Shown here: positions 44,988 through 54,319 of the stretch, piece by piece | Layout of the letters: every line of letters begins with the position of its first letter | Position numbering within the stretch: the stretch's first letter is position 1 | Assembly: GCA_910575545.1 (NCBI GenBank) | Contig: CAJTFH010000002.1 | Span: 62,001 to 126,000 of the forward strand | DNA: 64,000 nucleotides | Reading direction: 5' to 3' | Source: Bacteroidales bacterium | Lineage (GTDB): Bacteria; Bacteroidota; Bacteroidia; Bacteroidales; Muribaculaceae | Made by a program: the position numbers and the translations under genes | The notes under the pieces: generated by a model | Told to the model about the DNA's origin: nothing | Seen by the model: only the letters and a program-made list of their open reading frames with translations | Database searches by the model: none

Positions 44988-46664
44988 CTACGAATACAAA
45001 TAACGTTTGATTGATTTCTTTGGGGTTTTCTCGAATTCGTGGGGAACGAGTTGGATATGGTCGACCTTCTCATATGGAGCAACGAGGCTGTTGAGGTCGG
45101 TGCGGTTATGTTCCATCAGCTCGCGGAGACGCCCCATGTCTACGCTGTCTGCATCCATCTGCTCGTAGTCAGGATATACAAGGGCAGTCAGCCCCTTGCC
45201 GCGCTCAACAATCAGACTTTCGTTGACATAAGGCATGTTGTTGAGTTTTGCTTCAATCTCTTCGGGATATATGTTCTGCCCAGAGGCGCTGAGAATCATG
45301 GTTTTGTAGCGTCCCTTTATAAACAGGGTGCCGTCGGCGGCGCGTGTGCCCATATCTCCGGTGTGGAGCCAGCCATCCTCATCTATTACCCCGGCGGTTA
45401 TGTCGGGGTTTTTATAATATCCTTTCATCCGGTTTTGGCCGCGCACGCAGATTTCTCCCGGAATGCGCTCGGGGTCGTCGCTGTTGACTTTAGATTCCAT
45501 GTTGGGGAGCGTGCGTCCGCAGGATGTGGGTATGAATTCCCGCCAGGGGGTGTAACTTATAAGCGGGCCGCATTCCGTCATTCCGTAGCCAACCGTAAAC
45601 GGGAATTTGATTTTATGAAGGAACGCTTCTACTTCGCCATTGAGTGGGGCGCCTCCGATTATCACTTCCTCGAAATTTCCGCCAAAGGCTTCCACGAGCT
45701 TGTTTCGGATTTTGGCATAGATTGCGCCATCAATCAGAGGCACGGCGAGAGCCCAGCGCATGGCGCGGCGCGTAATCATCGGTACAATCTGCTTGCGGTA
45801 GATTTTTTCGAGGATCAAGGGGACGCATATCACCAGATTGGGTTTCACCTGTGCCATGGCGGCCAAGAGCAGGCGCGGTGTAGGTGTTTTGCCGAAAAGA
45901 GTGACGAATGTGCCGACTGCCAATGGTACAAGCATGTCGAAAGCGCAGCCGTAGGCATGGGCGAGCGGCAGGAACGACAATGCACGTGAACCTTCATAAT
46001 GCAGCCTGGAGCGCACCCCGAACATCACGTTGCCCAACAGGTTATCGTAGCTTAGCATCACCCCTTTTGAAAAACCGGTTGTGCCGGAGGTGTAGTTCAG
46101 CACGGCAGTGGCATCTTTGTCGACCTCCGGATATACGATGTCGGCCGGATTGAAACCGGCTTTATAGATTGAGCGGAAACGGCGCGAGATATTGCGTATG
46201 ATGCGTTCAACCGGCTGTTCCCCCTTTTCAGAGCGCTCGGCAAGCACATGGCGCGTTTCAAGCGATATGGCGGCTTTCAGTGCCGGCATCCGGTCGAAAT
46301 CATATGTTTCCCAAAGCTGGTTGCTGACAAACAGCAGAGTGGCTTCGGAATGGTTGATGATGTGTTGGGCGTCGCGTGGGTTGAAGTCTGACAGGATAGG
46401 CACGATTGTTGCGCCATAGGTTATCGTGGCCATGAAACACATGACCCATGTTGAAGAGTTTTTGCCAAGAAGCGCAACTTTATCCCCATGCTTCAGGCCG
46501 ATTTGTTTGAAAAACAAGTGGAAACGCGCAATTCTGCGAGCCATTTCCCCATAGCTTAGCACTTCATCTGCCCCGTATTCGGTAAGTGCGGGCAAATCCC
46601 AGTTATTGCGGAAACTTTCCTGGTAGACCTTCAGCAGATGGTCGTGGTAATATTTTTTTTCCAT
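44988..46664 (-). CDS. AMP-dependent long-chain acyl-CoA synthetase/ligase
   Basis: 558 residues of the ANL superfamily. The ATP/AMP motif is YTSGTTGFSKG (191-201), the A5 motif is GYGMTECGPLISY, A7 is GWLHTGDMG and A8 is KGRYKTMILSASGQNIYPEEIE. The C-terminal lysine of the A10 motif is in KTPKKSIKRYLY. No signal peptide. It would activate fatty or related carboxylic acids to acyl-AMP and then to a thioester; substrate choice cannot be read. The promoter at 46731-46761 matches the consensus. The 3' end faces the DUF805 gene across an inverted repeat. Confidence 0.9.
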   Translation of the reverse strand: MEKKYYHDHLLKVYQESFRNNWDLPALTEYGADEVLSYGEMARRIARFHLFFKQIGLKHGDKVALLGKNSSTWVMCFMATITYGATIVPILSDFNPRDAQHIINHSEATLLFVSNQLWETYDFDRMPALKAAISLETRHVLAERSEKGEQPVERIIRNISRRFRSIYKAGFNPADIVYPEVDKDATAVLNYTSGTTGFSKGVMLSYDNLLGNVMFGVRSRLHYEGSRALSFLPLAHAYGCAFDMLVPLAVGTFVTLFGKTPTPRLLLAAMAQVKPNLVICVPLILEKIYRKQIVPMITRRAMRWALAVPLIDGAIYAKIRNKLVEAFGGNFEEVIIGGAPLNGEVEAFLHKIKFPFTVGYGMTECGPLISYTPWREFIPTSCGRTLPNMESKVNSDDPERIPGEICVRGQNRMKGYYKNPDITAGVIDEDGWLHTGDMGTRAADGTLFIKGRYKTMILSASGQNIYPEEIEAKLNNMPYVNESLIVERGKGLTALVYPDYEQMDADSVDMGRLRELMEHNRTDLNSLVAPYEKVDHIQLVPHEFEKTPKKSIKRYLYS

Positions 46665-46730
46665 AAATTCATTTCTTATCTACACATCTCTTTCCACCGT
46701 TGTTGGCGGTGTGCCATAATAAAGTAATGG

Positions 46731-46761
46731 CAAAAATACGCAAAATGTTTTACAGAGCCAA
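46731..46761 (-). promoter_or_regulatory. Promoter of the acyl-CoA synthetase gene
   Basis: The minus strand reads TTG (46759-46761), 20 bp, TATTTTTG (46731-46738), about 70 bp upstream of the start codon. Confidence 0.62.
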
Positions 46762-46773
46762 CTATGTCATATT

Positions 46774-46811
46774 AACAGGGTGCTGCACCATGTTAGGCAC
46801 AGCACCCTGTT
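46774..46811. terminator. Terminator-like hairpin after the large secreted protein gene
   Basis: AACAGGGTGCTG (46774-46785) pairs perfectly with CAGCACCCTGTT (46800-46811) around 14 bases, 28 bp past the stop of the large gene. The T-run is on the plus strand, so the function as terminator for the minus-strand gene is probable but not certain. Confidence 0.6.
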
Positions 46812-46839
46812 TTCAGGTTTTATACGGGTTATATAAAGG

Positions 46840-49800
46840 TTATCTGACCATCACTTTGCGGGTCTGGTTTCCGGCAACCACGATATAGGCTCCGGTTGGC
46901 ACGGCTATGTGGTCTACGGCGATACCGATGGACATGTGGACTGTGCTGCCGTCTATACCGTAGACAGCCACTGTCATTCCTTCGGCATTTGCCACCACGA
47001 TTTCACCGTCGGCGGTGGAGATGGAGATTCCGTTTGCGGTGCTGATGGAGTCAATCCCTCCGAGGGCCGGGATGGCGTCGTTGGAGAACATTGATTCGCC
47101 ACGGTTGGTGTAGACTGCTGTCACATTGTAAACCGCATTTCTGCCGCTGCCGGTTTCATCTTTATATGTCAGGGCATTGACAGGGTCGGAATTGAGTTTT
47201 TCTCCGTCGCGATAGATGTTGTAGCCTCCTATTTCGAGACTGCCGGCATTGTCGGCAGGGGTGTAGTTGACGTCATCAACCATCAGGATATAACCGTCGC
47301 GGGTTATGCAGCGCAGGGCGAAATGTTTTGTTCCCTTGGGCACATCGAAGTAGTATAGTTTCCAATCCCAAGGCACATTGTCGAACACTGCCACCGAAGT
47401 GAAGTCTTCAATAGCTGTGCCGCTGGTGGAATAGAGCATTTCGATGCTTTCGAGTGCGTCGCTGAGCATTGACCTTGCCCAGAACGAGATGGTCTGTGCG
47501 GTTCCGTTGAGCAAAGGCGATATGGCCCAGTCATCGGAACGTTTCTGATTGTAGTCATTGTCGGTGACAGCCATCGAACTGAGATATTTGTGTCCGGAAT
47601 GGGCTTTGTAGAAACGCGGGTCGCTGAAATGCTGTTTCATCGGTTCATAGGTGTCGTCAAGCACCCACCATGATTGCTGCGACAGTGGCTGGGGCGCATA
47701 TTCGGGCACTTCAAAGAAGTTGAAGCCGTAGATGCCGTATTTATCGTTGTCAATGAACGTCCAGCCGTCGAGGCCTTCATTTGTCCATGTACGTGCATTT
47801 TCAAATCCTTCGGTAACATCGTCATCGAAAGTTTCGCCCTTGTCGGGAGTGCCCCATGCCAGGGTGATTGAGTTGGGATTCTCCTCGGTGTAAGTGGCTC
47901 TGAGGTCAGTGACTGTGGGATAATTGGGATAGGTGGTAATGATAGAAGCCGTTTCTGTCTCGTTATTACCGGCGGCCATATCGCTTGATGCGCTGATTTT
48001 CGCCATGTAGTCAATCTGGGCGGGAGATGTCACGCTGTGGTTTACGGTGAACTGCACTGTGCCACGGGCATCGGTGGGCAGGTCGCCGATAACCTTCTCA
48101 TCAATCTTTTCTCCGTTGGCGAGCAGTTCGATGGTTACGTTTCTGGCGTCGTTGAATCCGTAGTTTGCATAAGCCACTTCGATAGCGGCGGAATTTCCGG
48201 CTTTGATGCGCTCCGGTGCGCTGATGCCGTTGACAGCCACGTCATTGTCGAACCTGTCGCGGATCTGGATATTGTCAAGGTGGATATATTGGAAGTGTTT
48301 GACTGTGCCGATGAACATCACCTGCACTGACTGCCCTTTCCATTGGTCGAGTTCCATGGCCGCACGGTGCCATCCCTCTGTGCCGAAATCGCTGAGTGTA
48401 TAAGTTTTGATCAGGGAGAAGTCTTTCTCGGCAGACCCCTTGATATATACGTCTACAGTGTTATCGTCGGGGTGTGAGGGGTCAACGAGATTGAACATGT
48501 AGAATGTCAACACGGGTTTGGTCAGGCCGTCGAGGCTCACCTTGGCTGAGTAAAGATGCCCCAGGCTGCCGATATAGCTGCCGAACATGGCCATCATACC
48601 GTTGTCGTCATCTTGCGACGCAACCTCTTCAAAGGTCTTGTCTGATGCGAAGTCCCAATATGTCATTGAGTCAGATCCGCCGCGGACCCATGAGTGTTCG
48701 GTAGATAGGTTGGGGAAAGAATCTTCAAACGGGGCGTCATAGGGGAGACCGACTGGGATCTGGTCGCACATGATAGCTTGCATGTTCTCGCCGGCTTTGG
48801 TCTGTGCCGTTACCCCGAAGCTCCAGAAACGCTGTGGTTCATCATCAGCCATTATCTGGAATGTGGCAGATGTTCCTGTAAGGTTTTCCTGTATTTTGGT
48901 GTCTGTGCCATATAGGTTGGTGTAGATGTTATATGTCACATTAGCGGGGTCGAGAGGTGTGCCGTCGATATAGGTTGTAACAGGTTCCCATTCGATGGTT
49001 ACCACGCCGAGTTTTTCGGTCTCGTAGGCAATTGCCGCCTGGGGTGTCGAAGGCATGTTGATTCCGACAAATGAGACTGTTTCGGCTTCAAGTCCGGCGC
49101 CGCTCCAGTTGGTGGCCACTGCGGTGTAGTTATATTCCCCTTCTTTATCGACTGTATCGGTGAAGGGTTCGGTTGCTTGGCCAGGCGTTGGATTGTCGAT
49201 GGTTTTAATCAATTGCCCGTTGCGGAAAAATTCGATTTTCTCAAGTGAGGCGATTTGGTTGCCGTCGAGTGTCTTGTCGGGGGCAGTGCAGCTGATTTGT
49301 GCCTCTAAGGCGCCGCTTTGGTCGGGCACGATTCTCAGGTCGGTGGGAGCGTTGGGCACTGTGCTTTCATATGCCGCCGACACCCTGAGGTTGGTGGCCA
49401 TAAACCACCATCCGTCGGGTTCGGTGATGGCATGAACGCCGATACGTGGTTCTCCGTTGCCCGAAGTCACATGGATAAGGCCTGTATGGGTGCTGTATGA
49501 ACCGTTGTCGACAGTGACCAATGTGGGTTCGATGACTGTCTGAGTCATATCCTCGGGAGTGGCTCCGGTGCCGAATTTCACCTCGAATTTGCCGGGGGCC
49601 TGACTGCTACGGGCTCTGACATCGATTGAGAACTTGTAATATCTGTCGTTGCGCAAGTCAAGAGGGGGGGTAATCAGCCAGTCGTCGCCGGTCTGTTCCG
49701 GGTTTGCTTCTACGGTCATGTCGCCGCTGTAGAACTGCCATGTCTTTCCGTCGTTGTTGGCGTCGACAATAGTGTAGTAATGCATAACGCTTTCATCGGT

Positions 49801-51243
49801 GAAGTTCTCATGATATGGGACAGAGGCCAGTCCGACAACCACTATGGGGGAATATCCTTCTTCAGATGGCGTGTTGAGGGCTATGGCGGTCACTCCATAC
49901 TGGTAGGCATGTTGCCCGGCTTCGGGGGTGAAATCATAAACAGATGTGGATGTGGTGTTTTCTTCAATTACTTTCTCATCTGGATAGCGAACCACCTTGT
50001 AGCTCACAGGGATATCTCCCAGCGGGTCTCCTTCGGCTGTGGTTGTCACTGCTTCCCATTCCACCTTCACATATGAGGAATATGCCGTGGAGGTCACATT
50101 GGCGGTCACTTTCGGGCTGGCCGGGGCAGGATAGCCCACAGTGGCTTTGATTTTAGCAGCAGGGCCTTCTCCGTGGGCGTTGGCGCAGATTACCTTAAAC
50201 ACGTAATCGCCCCTCTCCGGCACTGAGATTGGCCATGTTTTTGTTGCTTTGGCATATACTTTGTCTTTGGCGATTTCCACATCGTTTGCAAGCACACGGA
50301 AGGTGAGATCCTCCTCCATGTTGTCGCCCGCATAGGTTGTGCCGGGGGCTTTGAAAATGATGAATCCGTCGAGTGATGCACTCTCAAATCTCACGTCCAG
50401 CTCTGTGGCGGCAGATGGCGCTCCGGGGGCGGCTTCAGGTTCGGTTATATATAGGCCGGTTACTTCGATGCCGGCATCGAAATCGCGGAGTTTTGTGGCT
50501 GATGCGGTGGCAAGATCAACTTCATAGAGGGCGCAGCTGCCGGTCTCCGGTGTCACGCTCCAGTACATTTTGCCGGATTTATCGTCGATTACGGCTGAGG
50601 AATGGATGTAACTGATAAATTCCCCGTCGGCTTTTGCTGTTACCGATGTCGGGCCTACCGGGGTCATGTCACCTGAATTTTTGTCAACTTTGTAGAGCGT
50701 TCCACCTTGGTCGATGCCGTAGAGCTGCCCCGTTTTATCGAAAGCTAAAGCTCCGAGCTGGCGGCTCACGGTGGCTATTTGCGTGCGCTCGGCATTGGTC
50801 GAGACCGGATTAAACACATATGTATTGAGCTCAAATCCGTCGCGTGATGCATTGGGGGCACAACCGAAAATACGGTTGCTTATAGGTTCAACTGCATAAT
50901 CAGAAGACATGAAACAGGCTGCAGGAGACCCGTTGATGTAAACTGAATTCAGTTTTGTCCATGTTTCGGTGTCGTATGCTTGCGTTTTTGCAGTGCCGTA
51001 ATAGGAGTGGCTGTTATCCAGTTCGTTGACGTAGTATACGTCATCGCACATAACGCCTCCGCCTGAGGCTTTTTCTGTGGCTCCGAGCAGTTTGAACTGG
51101 CCTGATGCTGATGTCGGAATCTGGTAGACTCCGGGCTCCATGTTTCCGGAGCTTACAACGCTGCCACATATGCTTGGTGTCTGGGCGGAAACCGCCGTAA
51201 CAGCCGATGCAAGTGCCAGGCATGTGATAATCAATTGCTTCAT
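46840..51243 (-). CDS. Giant secreted modular protein (FN3-like repeats, choice-of-anchor J domains, possible T9SS C-terminal tail)
   Basis: 1,467 residues with a signal peptide (MKQLIITCLALASAVTAVSAQ). Residues about 40-270 look like a beta-propeller (QLGALAFDKTGQLYGIDQGG, GKMYWSVTPETGSCALYEVDL). Several FN3-like units follow (PTDLRIVPDQSG, TVTDLRATYTEENPNSITLAWGTP). Between them lie choice-of-anchor J/cleaved-adhesin-type domains (DWLITPPLDLRNDRYYKFSIDVRA, VLTFYMFNLVDPSHPDDNTVDVYIKG, DDWAISPLLNGTAQTISFWARS). The last 65 residues, with ITVAVYGIDG-like strands and the end GAYIVVAGNQTRKVMVR, resemble a type A T9SS sorting domain. It is probably exported to the cell surface. The 51290-51297 -7 box (TATATTTG, minus) may drive it. 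Confidence 0.72.
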   Translation of the reverse strand: MKQLIITCLALASAVTAVSAQTPSICGSVVSSGNMEPGVYQIPTSASGQFKLLGATEKASGGGVMCDDVYYVNELDNSHSYYGTAKTQAYDTETWTKLNSVYINGSPAACFMSSDYAVEPISNRIFGCAPNASRDGFELNTYVFNPVSTNAERTQIATVSRQLGALAFDKTGQLYGIDQGGTLYKVDKNSGDMTPVGPTSVTAKADGEFISYIHSSAVIDDKSGKMYWSVTPETGSCALYEVDLATASATKLRDFDAGIEVTGLYITEPEAAPGAPSAATELDVRFESASLDGFIIFKAPGTTYAGDNMEEDLTFRVLANDVEIAKDKVYAKATKTWPISVPERGDYVFKVICANAHGEGPAAKIKATVGYPAPASPKVTANVTSTAYSSYVKVEWEAVTTTAEGDPLGDIPVSYKVVRYPDEKVIEENTTSTSVYDFTPEAGQHAYQYGVTAIALNTPSEEGYSPIVVVGLASVPYHENFTDESVMHYYTIVDANNDGKTWQFYSGDMTVEANPEQTGDDWLITPPLDLRNDRYYKFSIDVRARSSQAPGKFEVKFGTGATPEDMTQTVIEPTLVTVDNGSYSTHTGLIHVTSGNGEPRIGVHAITEPDGWWFMATNLRVSAAYESTVPNAPTDLRIVPDQSGALEAQISCTAPDKTLDGNQIASLEKIEFFRNGQLIKTIDNPTPGQATEPFTDTVDKEGEYNYTAVATNWSGAGLEAETVSFVGINMPSTPQAAIAYETEKLGVVTIEWEPVTTYIDGTPLDPANVTYNIYTNLYGTDTKIQENLTGTSATFQIMADDEPQRFWSFGVTAQTKAGENMQAIMCDQIPVGLPYDAPFEDSFPNLSTEHSWVRGGSDSMTYWDFASDKTFEEVASQDDDNGMMAMFGSYIGSLGHLYSAKVSLDGLTKPVLTFYMFNLVDPSHPDDNTVDVYIKGSAEKDFSLIKTYTLSDFGTEGWHRAAMELDQWKGQSVQVMFIGTVKHFQYIHLDNIQIRDRFDNDVAVNGISAPERIKAGNSAAIEVAYANYGFNDARNVTIELLANGEKIDEKVIGDLPTDARGTVQFTVNHSVTSPAQIDYMAKISASSDMAAGNNETETASIITTYPNYPTVTDLRATYTEENPNSITLAWGTPDKGETFDDDVTEGFENARTWTNEGLDGWTFIDNDKYGIYGFNFFEVPEYAPQPLSQQSWWVLDDTYEPMKQHFSDPRFYKAHSGHKYLSSMAVTDNDYNQKRSDDWAISPLLNGTAQTISFWARSMLSDALESIEMLYSTSGTAIEDFTSVAVFDNVPWDWKLYYFDVPKGTKHFALRCITRDGYILMVDDVNYTPADNAGSLEIGGYNIYRDGEKLNSDPVNALTYKDETGSGRNAVYNVTAVYTNRGESMFSNDAIPALGGIDSISTANGISISTADGEIVVANAEGMTVAVYGIDGSTVHMSIGIAVDHIAVPTGAYIVVAGNQTRKVMVR

Positions 51244-51289
51244 AGTGCTATAGAGTAGTGATTAGTAAAAATGCAAATCTCAATATCCG

Positions 51290-51297
51290 CAAATATA
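51290..51297 (-). promoter_or_regulatory. Probable -7 element for the giant secreted protein gene
   Basis: The minus strand reads TATATTTG 47 bp upstream of the start; the -33 region is T-rich but has no exact TTG at 19-20 bp. Confidence 0.45.
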
Positions 51298-51428
51298 AAT
51301 CAATCGAATTGAAAAGGTATTAATGTAGATTAAGAAATGTGTTGGGCTGTTGTGTGTTTAAAACAATCCGGGGGCGTATGTGCGGCATCTCCCCCGCACA
51401 GGTCTGTGCAAGTTAATCGGTAAGTGTG

Positions 51429-52133
51429 TTATAGCTGGGCTTTCTCTTTGATGAGCTCTTTTTTGATTTTGCTGAGATGCTGTTCGGTTATTCCGAGGTA
51501 GGATGCGATGATTTTAGAGGGCACGAGCTGGAATATTTTGCCCCACCGCTGGTGCATCTCCTTTCTCACGTTGCAATCGTGGTTTTCGGCGCTGTCGGCG
51601 CTATTCCCTATGTTATCGGCTTGATTATCGGTGATTATGCCCGACAGGCGGCATGTGAGTTGGATAAGCCGGCTTTTTGCGTCGCCGCTCAAAATGTGTT
51701 TCTGGAACTCGTTATAATACAGCTGGTTCTGATGGGCACTCGTAACCCATAGGGCGAACTCGTGGGAGCGCTGGAGAAGCGTGTCGAAATGTTGGCGCGG
51801 AATTCTGACAACAACTGTCTGGCAACATGCTTCATAGCGGTAATACGACGGCTCTCCCCCGTAATAGCAGTGGAAAGATATGATAACCGTGCCCGGCAAT
51901 GCGAATCCGACGGTCTTCTCCATGTTCTTGTCGAGATATGTGCCGCGGATAAGCCCTTCCTTGACAATGAAGATATGGGGGTTGAATTCCCCGGCATCAA
52001 TCATCGGCTCATATGTTGACAGGTGGAGCTCTTCTCCGCCATCGAGCAATGTGTCGAACACCTCCTCACGGAGCCGTTGTTTGGCTTCGAGGGCAAGAAG
52101 TTTTTTCAGCTGGTCATATCGGTTTGATTCCAT
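51429..52133 (-). CDS. Crp/Fnr-family transcriptional regulator
   Basis: 234 residues. A cyclic-nucleotide-binding-type beta roll covers about 20-135 (HIFIVKEGLIRGTYLDKN, GFALPGTVIISFHCYYGG), without the arginine-serine pair that binds cAMP in E. coli Crp, so the ligand is unknown. A dimer helix follows, then a C-terminal HTH region at about 195-228 (LVPSKIIASYLGITEQHLSKIKKEL). This is the common form of Bacteroidetes Crp-like regulators. It is divergent from the TetR efflux operon. A perfect palindrome AATACTTAAGTATT (52182-52195) and a -7 box TACTTTTG (minus, 52223-52230) lie upstream and could be its own control region. Confidence 0.85.
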   Translation of the reverse strand: MESNRYDQLKKLLALEAKQRLREEVFDTLLDGGEELHLSTYEPMIDAGEFNPHIFIVKEGLIRGTYLDKNMEKTVGFALPGTVIISFHCYYGGEPSYYRYEACCQTVVVRIPRQHFDTLLQRSHEFALWVTSAHQNQLYYNEFQKHILSGDAKSRLIQLTCRLSGIITDNQADNIGNSADSAENHDCNVRKEMHQRWGKIFQLVPSKIIASYLGITEQHLSKIKKELIKEKAQL

Positions 52134-52181
52134 TGTCGCCTGTCGGATTCCACTCGATTAATGGTTAATATGGTGAAATCA

Positions 52182-52195
52182 AATACTTAAGTATT
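52182..52195. promoter_or_regulatory. Perfect 14-bp palindrome upstream of the Crp/Fnr gene
   Basis: AATACTTAAGTATT lies between the -7 box candidate at 52223-52230 and the start codon, a position suited to an autoregulatory operator. No experimental support. Confidence 0.4.
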
Positions 52196-52335
52196 ATTGT
52201 CTTTTTTCTGCAAAAAACGAAACAAAAGTATATCAAGAAGAAGCCAAGATGGTCTAACACTCTAATATATTAATGCAAATTTAATTAATTCCGGTTGAAT
52301 GCAAAAGATGCGGGAGCTAAAAAAAGCATGTACTA

Positions 52336-52367
52336 TTTGGAGTATAGAAAATTTGGGCATATATTTG
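52336..52367 (+). promoter_or_regulatory. Promoter of the TetR-ABC efflux operon
   Basis: TTTG (52336-52339), 20 bp, TATATTTG (52360-52367), an exact consensus promoter 49 bp upstream of the tetR start. Confidence 0.75.
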
Positions 52368-52393
52368 CGTTAACAATGATGTTAATCATAACG
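52368..52393 (+). promoter_or_regulatory. Candidate TetR operator
   Basis: Directly after the -7 box lies CGTTA-16-TAACG (52368-52393), enclosing overlapping perfect short inverted repeats TAACA-ATGA-TGTTA and ATGAT-GTTA-ATCAT. Its position over the transcription start is what a repressor site would need. Assignment is by position only. Confidence 0.5.
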
Positions 52394-52415
52394 GTTAAAT
52401 AATTTTGTTGATATT

Positions 52416-53033
52416 ATGGGTTCTCAGAAAAACGCCAACGATACAGAGGTTCGCATTCTTCAAGCTGCTGAGAAAGAGTTTCTTGAAAAGGGATATGCGG
52501 GAGCGAAGACTACGGATATAGCTGCGGCTGCCGGGGTGACACATGCCATGCTGCATTATTATTTTCGCACCAAAGACAAGCTCTTTGACAAAATCGTTTC
52601 TGAAAAGATTGATAAACTTGTTGAAATACTTTTGGGCGCTTTCGGCAATCCGGAATTGCCGCTTAAAGAACGTTTGAGCGAGGGAATAAGTCGCCATTTT
52701 GAATTTCTGGTTGCCAATCCCGGATTACCGAGGTTCATAATAAACGAACTTGCTATGCACCCTGAGCGAATTGACTATATACGCGATAGGCTTTTTGACA
52801 AAACGGGTAATGTGTTACGGGGTATCCAGAAAGAGCTTGACGCTCTCCCGGGGGTAAGCTCGGATGCAATGATGCTTCTTGCCGATATAGTGTCGCTTAA
52901 CGTATTCCCCTTTGTGGCTGCCCCTATGCTTAAAGCGGCTGCCGGGCAATTCTATGCAGATTATGGCGATTTCTTTGAAAAACGCAAACAGGAAAATGTG
53001 AAAACCATATTGGCTAAATTAAATCTGTTATGA
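52416..53033 (+). CDS. TetR/AcrR-family regulator of the efflux operon
   Basis: 205 residues. The N-terminal HTH (about 9-55) reads RILQAAEKEFLEKGYAGAKTTDIAAAAGVTHAMLHYYFRTKDKLF, the classic TetR block. The C-terminal ligand domain is helical and not assignable to a ligand. It is the first gene of a seven-gene efflux operon and its stop overlaps the next gene by 4 bp (ATGA), so it very probably represses its own operon until a pump substrate binds. A candidate operator overlaps the transcription start. Confidence 0.93.
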   Translation: MGSQKNANDTEVRILQAAEKEFLEKGYAGAKTTDIAAAAGVTHAMLHYYFRTKDKLFDKIVSEKIDKLVEILLGAFGNPELPLKERLSEGISRHFEFLVANPGLPRFIINELAMHPERIDYIRDRLFDKTGNVLRGIQKELDALPGVSSDAMMLLADIVSLNVFPFVAAPMLKAAAGQFYADYGDFFEKRKQENVKTILAKLNLL

Positions 53034-54319
53034 CGGCTATGAAAAAGAGTTTCATATGCGGGGTGTTCGTCTGTCTGTCAACGGTTCTTCATGCGCAGGT
53101 TACTATCGGGCGATGTGTGGCTCTCGCACAGGAGAATTATCCGCTGGTTAAGAAATATGATCTTCTGCGCCATACAGAGGGGATAGAACTTTCCGACATA
53201 TGCAAAAGCTGGCTGCCGCAAATAGTTGTCTCCGGACAGGTTACGTTTCAGAATGTGGTGCCCTCATTCCCCGAGGCCTTGTCGGATGTTTTAGACCGGA
53301 TGGGAACCGAAATGTCGGGTCTTGGCAAATTGCAGTATAAGGTCGGGTTAGACCTCAGTCAACCAATATGGGACGGAGGTGTTGCAAAGGCGCAGCGAGA
53401 GGCTGCAAGGGCTAGCCATGCCGAGCGCCATGCAGTTTTAGCCACACAGCTTTACGCTATCCGCGAGCGGGTTGAAAGCATTTTTTTCGGAGTGTTGCTG
53501 GCCGATGAACAGATAAGGCAGACACAAGCCACATTGCGGTTATTGCAAAGCAATCTCGAGAGGATGAAATCAATGAAAGCCAACGGGACTGCGATGCAAA
53601 GCGATGTGGATATGGTTGAAGCTCAATGTCTTGAGATGTTGCAACAGCTCATCCGGGTGCAAAGCGTTTCGCGCGATTACCGCCGTTTGCTTGGGCTGTT
53701 CACCGGCATGGATATGCAAAACGCCCTGTTGGAGAAGCCTTTGGCTGAAATGCCGGGAGATATGGCTGTAAACCGTCCGGAACTCGAACTTTTCGAGGCG
53801 CAGACACAGGCTAACGAGGCGCGCCGCAGCAGCATCATGTCGGGGCTGATGCCGAAGGTCGGACTGTTTGCACAGGCATATTACGGTTATCCCGGATTCG
53901 ATTATTTTAAAAGCATGATGAACCGTGACATGTCGTTTAATATGGTTGCCGGAGTGAAGGTTTCGTGGAGCATAGGTGCGTTCTATATGAAAAAGAATAA
54001 TGAGAGGAAATTGCAGATTGCCTCTGAAAACATTTCCGCCGACCGCGATGTGTTCCTTTTCAATACCCGGTTGCAGACACAGTCGCAAACCGGCCGCATC
54101 AGTGAACTTGAAGATATTATGAAAGAGGATTCAAGGATTGTGGAGCTGCGCGCCAATGTGCGCCGTGCGGCAGAAGCGCAACTTGAAAACGGGGTTATAG
54201 ACGCCACTGCGCTCCTGTCGAAAATAACAGATGAGAACCAGGCCCGTCTGGCGTCGGCCTATCATGAAATACAATTTATACAAAGCATCTATCAATTAAA
54301 ATACACTCTTAACCGATGA
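53030..54319 (+). CDS. TolC-family outer-membrane efflux protein (efflux module 2)
   Basis: 429 residues with a signal peptide (MKKSFICGVFVCLSTVLHAQ, starting at the second Met; the ATG at 53030 overlaps the tetR stop). The mature start VTIGRCVALAQENYPLVKKYD is the usual OEP opening, followed by duplicated helical hairpins and beta strands (LDLSQPIWDGGVAKAQREAAR). It forms the outer-membrane channel for the ABC-2 exporter encoded downstream. The stop overlaps the hlyD start by 4 bp. Sequence differs clearly from the TolC at 9.2 kb, so the two are not a recent duplicate. Confidence 0.92.
   Translation: MTAMKKSFICGVFVCLSTVLHAQVTIGRCVALAQENYPLVKKYDLLRHTEGIELSDICKSWLPQIVVSGQVTFQNVVPSFPEALSDVLDRMGTEMSGLGKLQYKVGLDLSQPIWDGGVAKAQREAARASHAERHAVLATQLYAIRERVESIFFGVLLADEQIRQTQATLRLLQSNLERMKSMKANGTAMQSDVDMVEAQCLEMLQQLIRVQSVSRDYRRLLGLFTGMDMQNALLEKPLAEMPGDMAVNRPELELFEAQTQANEARRSSIMSGLMPKVGLFAQAYYGYPGFDYFKSMMNRDMSFNMVAGVKVSWSIGAFYMKKNNERKLQIASENISADRDVFLFNTRLQTQSQTGRISELEDIMKEDSRIVELRANVRRAAEAQLENGVIDATALLSKITDENQARLASAYHEIQFIQSIYQLKYTLNR

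Noticed and set aside
45039-45989. Open frame of 316 codons on the plus strand over the acyl-CoA synthetase gene
   Set aside because: Antisense shadow with no family features; the minus frame has all ANL motifs.
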